Assembly (NCBI GenBank): GCA_002328625.1
Contig: DCVC01000206.1
Coordinates: forward strand, 1-16,432
DNA: 16,432 nucleotides
Source: Bacteroidales bacterium UBA2198
GTDB lineage: Bacteria > Bacteroidota > Bacteroidia > Bacteroidales > VadinHA17
Direction of reading: 5' to 3'
Position numbers and translations under genes: made by a program. The notes below the pieces were generated by a model. The model saw only the letters and a program-made list of their open reading frames with translations, did no database searches and was not told where the DNA came from. Positions 7,184 through 15,097 of the stretch are shown in pieces (position 1 is the first letter of the stretch; each line of letters starts with the position of its first letter).

Positions 7184-10100
7184 TTGCGATCAGGGATATC
7201 ATATAAAAATCTATTGAGATTTTCATATCTTTTATTGTTAGTTTCTTTGGTTCTTTTTCCGATAGAAGCGACGGGTCAGGTTAATGCTCAAACCGCTTCG
7301 TCTGATACTGCCCGTAAATCAATACTTAAATTAAAGGATGTCTCAGGAATTCCCTGGGAATCATCACAAAGATCTCCGTTATTTCTTGATAATCCCTCAA
7401 ATGTCAAGTCAACCGTCATCTACAATCCTGAAAGAAACGAATATGTAATTTACCAGAAGGTAGGTGTATTCGATTATCGTCCGCCGGTATATATGAACCC
7501 GCAGGAGTTCCGCAAGTATCAGTTCGACAAAGCGATGCGTGAATACTGGCAATCAAGGATCTCCGGCCAGGAGCCGGGATTCAGATCTAATCTCATCCCC
7601 CAGATTGAAGTAGGCGGAGCAGCATTTGACAAGATATTTGGAAGCAACATTATAAATATAGTCCCACAGGGCTCGGCTGAACTGATTTTCGGGATCAATA
7701 TATCGAGGACTGAAAATCCAACGCTCTCGGAAAGGCTCAGGACTATTCCCACTTTCGATTTCAAGGAGAAGATTCAGATGAATGTGACCGGTACAATAGG
7801 TGACAAAATGCAGCTGGGGGTCAACTATAATACTGATGCCATGTTTGAGTTTGAAAACAGGACCAAGCTTCAATATTCAGGCAAGGAGGATGAGATACTT
7901 AAAAAAGTTGAGGCCGGAGATGTTACCCTGCCCCTTACAGGATCGCTGATTACAGGAAGCTACAGCCTGTTTGGCCTGAAGACCGAAATGCAGTTCGGCA
8001 AGCTTACCTTAACCACTGTACTGTCGCAACAGAAAGGGGAATCATCAGTAGTGGAGGTCAAAGGAGGTGCCCAGGTAAGCGATTTTGAAATATATGCCGA
8101 TGAATATGAAGCAAACCGGCATTTCTTCCTGTCACAATACTTCAGGGATATTTATGATGATGCCCTTAAAAACCTTCCTCTTGTCAGCTCGGGAATAAAC
8201 ATTGAAAGGATTGAAGTCTGGGTAACAAATAAAACGAGCCGTTTTGAGGAAGCCAATAACAGGAACATTGTTGCTTTTCTGGACCTGGCTGAAAATGCCA
8301 GTCATATTTTCAATAAAATACCTGAATTTCAGGCAGTATCCGGGGCATTGATTTTTCCTGATAATACTGCCAACAGGCTGTATGAACAGTTGACAACTGC
8401 CTACGGGCTTGTAAGAGATGTTGATCAGGTTACAAATGCTTTTGAACCCTTGTATCCTGGCTTTCAGATTGGTCGCGACTTTGAGAAAATTGAAAATGCA
8501 CGGAAGCTCAATGAGAGAGAATTCTCTTTCAACAGACAGCTTGGTTATATTTCACTTAACACCGCTCTCAATACTGATGAAGTCCTAGCAGTTGCCTATG
8601 AATACACAGTAGGAGGACAGGTTTTCAAAGTGGGGGAGTTTTCAACCGATGGTATAACAGCTCCCCAGGCACTTATACTTAAACTGCTAAAGGGGACTAC
8701 CTTAAGTCCGAGATATCCGACATGGGACCTGATGATGAAGAATATTTATTCACTTGGTTCCGGTAAACTTGAGAGCAGGAAGTTTGAATTAAATGTCCTT
8801 TATGAAGACGATAAGACAGGCAATTCCATCAACTATATTCCTGAGGGTAAACTGGCCGATAAAATCCTTCTGCAGGTGATGGGACTTGATAATCTCAACT
8901 CACAGCTTGACAGGGAATCTGATGGTTTTTTTGATTTCATCGATAATATTACTGTAATAGTCAGCAGGGGTAAAATAGTTTTCCCTGTAACAGAACCATT
9001 CGGCAGTCATCTGCAAAAACAGATAGGAGACCCGCGAATAGCTGATAAATATGTTTTTCAGGAATTGTACGATTCGACTCAGGCGATAGCCAAACAGATG
9101 GCTGAGAAAAACAAGTTCAAGATAAAAGGTCTTTATTCTTCTGAATCGGGATCGGAAATCAGGCTGAATGCTATTAATATCCCTGAGGGTGCAATAAAGG
9201 TAACTGCCGGAGGAGTCACTTTAACTGAGAATGTCGATTACACTGTCGATTACAATATGGGAATGGTCAGAATAATAAATTCTGCATTAATTGAATCACA
9301 AACCCCGATCCAGGTCTCACTTGAAAGCAACCAGTTTTTCGGGTTCCAGACAAAAACACTTATTGGAACCCATCTGGATTACAGGGTATCTGATAATTTC
9401 AACATAGGCGGTACAATTCTTCACCTTACTGAGCGGCCTTATACACAGAAAGTAAATTTTGGTGAAGAACCGATTTCAAATACAATCTGGGGTATCAACA
9501 CTTCTTACAAAAGTCAGTCACGGGTACTGACAAAGCTAATAGATAAAATTCCTTTTCTTGAAACCAAAGCTCCTTCGACCTTGAGCTTTTTCGGAGAGTT
9601 TGCACACCTTATCCCCGGGCATTCCCGCGCAATATCTAATGCAGGTAATTCATATATCGATGATTTTGAGGCAAGTGAGATCCCTTTGGATCTGAAGTCA
9701 TTCAATGCATGGACCATTTCGAGCATTCCTCTGGGGCAGGAACAACTCTTCCCTGAAGCAAGGTTCAATAACAATCTTGTAAGCGGGTTTAATCGCGCCA
9801 GAATTGCCTGGTATGTCATTGATCCTCTCTTTCTGAGGAACGGGGCATCAACACCTGATCATATAAAACAGAACCCGGGAGAGCAGTCCAGCCATTTTGT
9901 CAGGGAGATCTATGAAAATGAGATCTTTCCAAATAAGGAAAGTCCAAGCGGGATCCCTGCAAATATATCTGTTCTGAACGTTGCCTTTTATCCGGATGAA
10001 AAGGGCCAGTATAATTATGATACAGATCCCGGACCATATTCACGTGGCATGAATGAGGATGGAAAGCTTAATAATCCGGAATCGAGATGGGGAGGGGTAA

Positions 10101-13100
10101 TGAGGGAAGTGCTTACAAGTGATTTTGAGACAGCGAACATTCAGTATATCAAGTTCTGGGTAATGGACCCTTTTGTTGAAAATCCCAATCACAGGGGCGG
10201 TGATCTCTATATAAACCTTGGAAACATCTCTGAAGATATATTGCGCGATTCCAGGAAGAGCTTCGAAAATGGTCTTCCTGGCTCTCCAGTAGTTAAAAAC
10301 GTCGATACTACTGCATGGGGAAGAGTTCCCACAGTACAGTCAATAGTTAATGCCTTTGATAATGACCCACAATCAAGGATGTACCAGGACGTGGGGCTGG
10401 ACGGACTCCGAAACGAAGATGAACAGACATTTTTCAATGAGTATCTTCAAAAATCCATGCTGATAACCAGGCCGGAAGTTTATCAGCAAATTCTTACAGA
10501 CCCTTCTAATGATGACTTTCATTACTTCAGAGGATCTGATTATGATTTCCAGCAAAAGGGGATCCTTGAAAGATATAAACGATATAACGGGCATGAGGGG
10601 AATTCACCTACTTCGGAAATGTCAACCGAATCATATCCGACTTCCGGTTCAACATTGCCCGATATGGAGGATATTAACCGTGACAATACGCTGAGCGAGA
10701 CAGAAAGTTATTACCAGTATAAGGTCAGTGTACGGCCGGGTGATATAAAGGTCGGGTCGAACTATATTGTTGACGAAATAGAATATGAGGCTACCCTGGC
10801 AAATGGAGTAAAATCGAGGGTAAAATGGTACCAGTTTAAAATACCCGTCACAGAATACCAGAAAGTTATTGGTCCGATCAGGGACTTCAAATCCATCCGT
10901 TTTATGAGGGTGTTTCTCAAGAACTTTGAAGAACCGGTAATAATGCGTTTTGCCAAGCTTGATCTTGTAAGGGCCGAATGGAGAAAATACAATATATCTT
11001 TCATGGAAGGCGGAGAAAGGATAACTGTTCCTGAAGCATCGGACGCCACTTTTGAAATAAGTTCAGTCAGTATTGAAGAGAATGCCGGCAAAGAACCTGT
11101 TAATTATGTTTTACCCCCGGGTTTCAACAGGATTGTTGACCCTCAGAATCCTCAGCTCAGACAGCTCAATGAGCAAGCGATGGTACTGAAAGTAATAAAT
11201 CTTGAAGATGGTGACGCCAGGGCAGCATTCCGGAATGTTAACCTGGATATCAGGCAATACCGCCGTTTACGCATGGAGGTCCATGCGGAAGCCCTGATTG
11301 GCCAGCCCTTATATGATAACGAACTGACAGCCTTTATAAGGATTGGATCTGATTACAAGGCGAACTTCTACGAGTACGAAATACCTTTAAAGCTGACACT
11401 CCCCGGAAGATATGATAATAAAAGCGATGAATCAAGAGCGCTGGTATGGCCTGAAGAAAACAGTTTCAACATTGAACTGTCTGTTCTCCAGGATGCCAAA
11501 AAGGAGCGCAACAGGCAAATGCAGCTTCCCGGCTCATCTTTAAGTGTATCAGATGTCTTCGTTTATACAAGCGGTAAAGCCAGGATATCGGTTTCGGGCA
11601 ATCCGAACATGAGTAATGTCAAAGTAATAATGGTCGGGGTAAGAAACCCGATGAAGACGAGGAATACTTCAGCTGATGACGGCAATCCAAAATCGGGTGA
11701 GATCTGGGTCAATGAACTTCGCCTTAGCGATTTCATTGAGGATGGCGGATGGGCAGCCAACGCTCACCTTCAGGCAAGGCTGGCTGACCTTGGAACTATT
11801 GATATGGTTGGACAGGCAAGCACTCCGGGATGGGGGAGTATTGAGAAAAAAGTCAATGAAAGAAGCAAGGAGGAGGTATTAAAGTATGACATCTCATCAA
11901 GCATTGAGCTTGGAAAATTCTTCCCTGAGGAAATCGGAGTACGGCTTCCTGTTTATGTCGGCTATTCGGAAACACATATTAAACCTCAGTATAACCCGCT
12001 TGATCCGGATATTCTGATGAAAGATGCGCTTAAGGGTGCAGAGGACGGACGGATGAGAGATTCTATCAGAACCATTTCCGAAGATTATGCCAGGCGAAAG
12101 ACTATAACAATAAGCAATGCAGGTATCACAAAACGCGGTGAAAAACCTCACTTATGGGATATTGCCAACCTGAGCGCAAACTATACCTACAATGAGGTTT
12201 ATGCAAGCAATACCAAAACAGAAATTGACCTTGAGAAAACCTACAGGGGAGGCTTGAACTATAATTATAATGCACAGCCGGCAAATATAATGCCGTTTAA
12301 AAACGTAAAATTTCTTAATTCACAGGTATTCAGGGTTATCAAAGACTTCAATTTTTATATTTTCCCGAAGAGCCTTTCTTTCAGGACAGATGTTAACCGT
12401 TATTATAATGAAGTTAAGACCAGGAATATAAACAATCCAAATCTGCGAATCACTCCATCTTTCAGGAAAGATTTTGAATGGAGCCGACTTTTTGATATCA
12501 AATATGATATCACCCGGCAGCTTAAATTTGATTTCACATCTACCAATATTGCCAGGATTGACGAACCAGCCGGAGGTGTTGACCGGAGAAGATATCAGAG
12601 CGAATACGACAACTGGCGCGATTCGGTACTTACAAATCTGAAGAGTTTTGGAAGGCCCACTTCCTATAATCACTATATAAATTTAACCTATAATATCCCT
12701 GTAAACAAACTTCCGTTTTTGTCGTGGGTCAACGCAAATGCACGGTATGGGGCCAATTATACCTGGCTTGCAGGTCCTCTTTTCCCCGATAGCCTGAATA
12801 TTGATCTTGGGAACATAATTAAGAACAACAGTGATGTGACTTTATCTGTAATGGCAAACCTGACAACACTTTACAGCAAATCGAAGTTCCTGAAAAACAT
12901 TGAGAACAACACGCGTCCTGATGGAGGGCAAAGGATGAAGGTCGAATCTAAAACAGTAACTTTTTCCAGGGAAAATATAAACTTCAGGCCGAATATTGTA
13001 AGAGCCATCACTCATAATCTAAAAACCAGGGATGTCAGGATCAGAGTCATCAAGAAAGATGGTACAGAACTGGACGGTAAACTTGTTATTATAAACGAAA

Positions 13101-14620
13101 ACAGAATAAGCTTCACATCAGCTGAGCAGGCTGACGGCACGCAGGTCATAATTGAAGGGAAGGTGCCTAAGAAACGAAATCCTTTAACGGTAACGGGAGA
13201 GTATATGATAAGAGCCCTTATGGGGATCAGGTCAGTAAACTTTACTTATACCTCCGCGCAGGGCCATTTTCTGCCGGGTTTTAAGCCTGAGACCAGGTTT
13301 CTTGGAATGTCACGGACAAATAATAGTATGGCTCCCGGATTGCCTTTTATCATGGGTTATGGCGGAGAAAACTTCTTCGACAGGGCAGTAACCGGCGGAT
13401 GGCTCACTACGGATACCCTCCTTAATACACCGGCAACATTCAATAATAAAATCGATTTCTCAGTCCGGAGCACTGTGGAACCTTTCCCCGGCCTCAGGAT
13501 TGATGTGAATGCTGATAGAAGGTTTTTGGAAAATGTAAGTTCTTATTATATAGCTGATTATAATGGGAATTTCCCTGACAGCACCCGTAACAGGATTGTA
13601 TCAGGTAATTTTTCGATTTCAATTATTTCCTGGGGATCAGCCTTTGAAAAGATATCCAAGGATAATGATTATGTTTCCCCCACTTTCGAAGCATTTAAAA
13701 ATAATGCTGTAATAATTTCAGAGCGAAGAGCAGCAGAAAGAAAAGAGATCGATCCCGGATATGATCCGGATACCGATCCGGTAACAGGTGAACCAATAGA
13801 GGGGCTTTTTAAAAGCGGTTACGGCAGTACATCACGTGAGGTTCTGATACCGGCATTTTTTGCAGCTTATACCAGGTCGGACCCAAGGCGTGTAGGGCTT
13901 TCAACATTTCCGTCGATGTTTAAAATGATGCCAAACTGGCGACTGAACTTTGATGGATTATCAAAGTTTGAATTTGTGCGGAAAGCATTCAGATCGGTTA
14001 ACATATCACACCAGTACCGGAGTACCTACCAGATCGGTTCATATATAACAAACCTTAAATACAAGGCTGATCCTGATGGCATAAACAATATCAGGGATCT
14101 TCAGAATAACTTTATACAGCAGTATGAAATAAACGTTGTCACGATAAGTGAACAGTTCAGCCCTCTTATTAATCTTGACCTTAACTGGAAAAGCAATCTG
14201 ACGACAAGGTTTGAATGGAAAAAATCGCGCACTGTTGCACTTAACCTTACCAGCAACCAGATTGCTGACGCCCGCATCAATGAACTTATATTCGGTGCAG
14301 GATACAGGTTTGATGACGTTCAGATAATCCTTAAAACAGGAGGTGGACAGAGAGTATTAAAAAGTGATCTGAACATAAGACTCGATCTTTCAATACGAGA
14401 CAACAAAACAATAGCAAGAAAGCTGGTTGAGAATGTTAACCAACCCGTTGTCGGAATAAAAATATTTACCATTCGCACCACTGCTGACTATGTATTAAGC
14501 GACAGATTCAACCTTCAGATCTTTGCTGATCACACGATGAATAATCCGTTTGTGGCCAATACTTTTCCAACTTCCAATACAAACTTCGGCTTCAGTCTGA
14601 AATTTACACTCGTGCAATAA
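7184..14620 (+). CDS. sprA: T9SS outer-membrane translocon / gliding motility protein SprA (Sov)
   Basis: Giant outer-membrane beta-barrel channel of the type IX secretion system. The known SprA is a 36-strand single-chain barrel through which CTD-tagged cargo leaves the periplasm. It has 2478 residues here, against about 2400 in Flavobacterium johnsoniae, so it is full length. A signal peptide is visible: basic residues, the hydrophobic core YLLLLVSLVLF (15-25), and likely cleavage after VNA (33-35). Family landmarks are GSNIINIVPQGSAEL (near 155), YIDDFEASEIPLDL (from 824), GYGSTSREVLIPAFFAAY (from 2212), PNWRLNFDGLSKFEF (from 2250) and FRSVNISHQYRSTYQIGSY. Aromatic and alternating-polarity strands run to a terminal strand NFGFSLKFTLVQ. 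There is no ATG in frame until about residue 104. The start must be TTG at 7184 or, with a more AT-rich leader, TTG at 7214. It lies 18 bases after ruvA, with no promoter of its own seen. No frameshift is found. Confidence 0.97.
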   Translation: MRSGISYKNLLRFSYLLLLVSLVLFPIEATGQVNAQTASSDTARKSILKLKDVSGIPWESSQRSPLFLDNPSNVKSTVIYNPERNEYVIYQKVGVFDYRPPVYMNPQEFRKYQFDKAMREYWQSRISGQEPGFRSNLIPQIEVGGAAFDKIFGSNIINIVPQGSAELIFGINISRTENPTLSERLRTIPTFDFKEKIQMNVTGTIGDKMQLGVNYNTDAMFEFENRTKLQYSGKEDEILKKVEAGDVTLPLTGSLITGSYSLFGLKTEMQFGKLTLTTVLSQQKGESSVVEVKGGAQVSDFEIYADEYEANRHFFLSQYFRDIYDDALKNLPLVSSGINIERIEVWVTNKTSRFEEANNRNIVAFLDLAENASHIFNKIPEFQAVSGALIFPDNTANRLYEQLTTAYGLVRDVDQVTNAFEPLYPGFQIGRDFEKIENARKLNEREFSFNRQLGYISLNTALNTDEVLAVAYEYTVGGQVFKVGEFSTDGITAPQALILKLLKGTTLSPRYPTWDLMMKNIYSLGSGKLESRKFELNVLYEDDKTGNSINYIPEGKLADKILLQVMGLDNLNSQLDRESDGFFDFIDNITVIVSRGKIVFPVTEPFGSHLQKQIGDPRIADKYVFQELYDSTQAIAKQMAEKNKFKIKGLYSSESGSEIRLNAINIPEGAIKVTAGGVTLTENVDYTVDYNMGMVRIINSALIESQTPIQVSLESNQFFGFQTKTLIGTHLDYRVSDNFNIGGTILHLTERPYTQKVNFGEEPISNTIWGINTSYKSQSRVLTKLIDKIPFLETKAPSTLSFFGEFAHLIPGHSRAISNAGNSYIDDFEASEIPLDLKSFNAWTISSIPLGQEQLFPEARFNNNLVSGFNRARIAWYVIDPLFLRNGASTPDHIKQNPGEQSSHFVREIYENEIFPNKESPSGIPANISVLNVAFYPDEKGQYNYDTDPGPYSRGMNEDGKLNNPESRWGGVMREVLTSDFETANIQYIKFWVMDPFVENPNHRGGDLYINLGNISEDILRDSRKSFENGLPGSPVVKNVDTTAWGRVPTVQSIVNAFDNDPQSRMYQDVGLDGLRNEDEQTFFNEYLQKSMLITRPEVYQQILTDPSNDDFHYFRGSDYDFQQKGILERYKRYNGHEGNSPTSEMSTESYPTSGSTLPDMEDINRDNTLSETESYYQYKVSVRPGDIKVGSNYIVDEIEYEATLANGVKSRVKWYQFKIPVTEYQKVIGPIRDFKSIRFMRVFLKNFEEPVIMRFAKLDLVRAEWRKYNISFMEGGERITVPEASDATFEISSVSIEENAGKEPVNYVLPPGFNRIVDPQNPQLRQLNEQAMVLKVINLEDGDARAAFRNVNLDIRQYRRLRMEVHAEALIGQPLYDNELTAFIRIGSDYKANFYEYEIPLKLTLPGRYDNKSDESRALVWPEENSFNIELSVLQDAKKERNRQMQLPGSSLSVSDVFVYTSGKARISVSGNPNMSNVKVIMVGVRNPMKTRNTSADDGNPKSGEIWVNELRLSDFIEDGGWAANAHLQARLADLGTIDMVGQASTPGWGSIEKKVNERSKEEVLKYDISSSIELGKFFPEEIGVRLPVYVGYSETHIKPQYNPLDPDILMKDALKGAEDGRMRDSIRTISEDYARRKTITISNAGITKRGEKPHLWDIANLSANYTYNEVYASNTKTEIDLEKTYRGGLNYNYNAQPANIMPFKNVKFLNSQVFRVIKDFNFYIFPKSLSFRTDVNRYYNEVKTRNINNPNLRITPSFRKDFEWSRLFDIKYDITRQLKFDFTSTNIARIDEPAGGVDRRRYQSEYDNWRDSVLTNLKSFGRPTSYNHYINLTYNIPVNKLPFLSWVNANARYGANYTWLAGPLFPDSLNIDLGNIIKNNSDVTLSVMANLTTLYSKSKFLKNIENNTRPDGGQRMKVESKTVTFSRENINFRPNIVRAITHNLKTRDVRIRVIKKDGTELDGKLVIINENRISFTSAEQADGTQVIIEGKVPKKRNPLTVTGEYMIRALMGIRSVNFTYTSAQGHFLPGFKPETRFLGMSRTNNSMAPGLPFIMGYGGENFFDRAVTGGWLTTDTLLNTPATFNNKIDFSVRSTVEPFPGLRIDVNADRRFLENVSSYYIADYNGNFPDSTRNRIVSGNFSISIISWGSAFEKISKDNDYVSPTFEAFKNNAVIISERRAAERKEIDPGYDPDTDPVTGEPIEGLFKSGYGSTSREVLIPAFFAAYTRSDPRRVGLSTFPSMFKMMPNWRLNFDGLSKFEFVRKAFRSVNISHQYRSTYQIGSYITNLKYKADPDGINNIRDLQNNFIQQYEINVVTISEQFSPLINLDLNWKSNLTTRFEWKKSRTVALNLTSNQIADARINELIFGAGYRFDDVQIILKTGGGQRVLKSDLNIRLDLSIRDNKTIARKLVENVNQPVVGIKIFTIRTTADYVLSDRFNLQIFADHTMNNPFVANTFPTSNTNFGFSLKFTLVQ
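13751..13786 (+). repeat. 12-base tandem repeat inside sprA encoding Asp-Pro units
   Basis: Three units with exact 12-base spacing start at 13751, 13763 and 13775: GATCCCGGATAT, GATCCGGATACC and GATCCGGTAACA. They encode DPGY, DPDT and DPVT (residues 2190-2201). They sit in what is probably an exposed loop just before the conserved GYGSTSREVLIPAF block. The copy number of three is low, but the register is exact and keeps the frame. Confidence 0.55.
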
Positions 14621-14639
14621 GAGATGTTTTTTCCTTTAC

Positions 14640-14673
14640 TTTGATATGAGTAACAGATTTTTCTTTATTTTTG
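14640..14673 (+). promoter_or_regulatory. Possible Bacteroidota-type promoter for gcvH
   Basis: In the 102-base gap between sprA and gcvH, TATTTTTG (14666-14673) fits the -7 consensus TAnnTTTG, and TTTG (14640-14643) could be the -33 element. The spacer is 22 bases, one longer than usual. The region is T-rich, so a chance match is possible. A start near 14680 would leave a leader of about 43 bases. No hairpin terminator for sprA is seen here. Confidence 0.3.
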
Positions 14674-14722
14674 GATTGAAGAAAGAAATATATTCAAGAA
14701 ATTAATATTAAACATATCGCAT

Positions 14723-15097
14723 ATGAACGTTCCGGAAAGTTTATTCTACACAAAAGATCATGAATGGCTTCGTGTTGAAGGAGATACTGGTTATGTAGGG
14801 ATAACCGATTTTGCACAGGGAGAATTGGGGGATATTGTATTTGTTGAGATAGAGACTCTTGGTGAAACACTGAAAAAAGAAGAAGTTTTTGGAACGATCG
14901 AAGCAGTAAAAACGGTCTCCGATATGTTTATGCCGGTTGGAGGCGAGATTCTTGAAGTAAACCCTGCTCTCGAAGAATCACCGGAGTCAGTAAACAAAGA
15001 TCCTTATGGCAAGGGCTGGATGGTCAGGATAAAAATAAGTGATCCTTCAGAGGTTAATGAGCTTCTTTCAGCTCAGAAGTACATGGAACTCTTATAG
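14723..15097 (+). CDS. gcvH: Glycine cleavage system H protein
   Basis: Lipoyl carrier that shuttles the aminomethyl group of glycine between the P, T and L proteins of the glycine cleavage complex in the cytosol. It has 124 residues, of usual length. The N-terminus FYTKDHEWLRVEGDTGYVGIT and the block ELGDIVFVEIETLGE are typical. The lipoylated lysine is Lys63 in GTIEAVKTVSDMFMPVGGEI. The C-terminal KDPYGKGWMVRIKISDP is intact. The start ATG at 14723 is preceded by an AT-rich leader without a clear Shine-Dalgarno sequence. It follows sprA on the same strand, with a gap of 102 bases that may hold its own promoter. Its TAG stop (15095-15097) lies inside the last codons of the convergent infB. 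gcvP, gcvT and lpd are not in the window. Confidence 0.97.
   Translation: MNVPESLFYTKDHEWLRVEGDTGYVGITDFAQGELGDIVFVEIETLGETLKKEEVFGTIEAVKTVSDMFMPVGGEILEVNPALEESPESVNKDPYGKGWMVRIKISDPSEVNELLSAQKYMELL

Noticed and set aside
12320..12673. 117-codon antisense frame inside sprA
   Set aside because: It falls wholly within conserved sprA sequence that is intact in its own frame; no supporting signal.
7184..14620. Recent horizontal transfer of sprA because of its size and function
   Set aside because: Codon use and base composition look by eye like the neighbouring genes, no mobile-element or tRNA boundary is present, and SprA is ancestral to much of the phylum.
14590..14660. Terminator directly after sprA
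   Set aside because: There is a T-run (14627-14632) but no inverted repeat before it.
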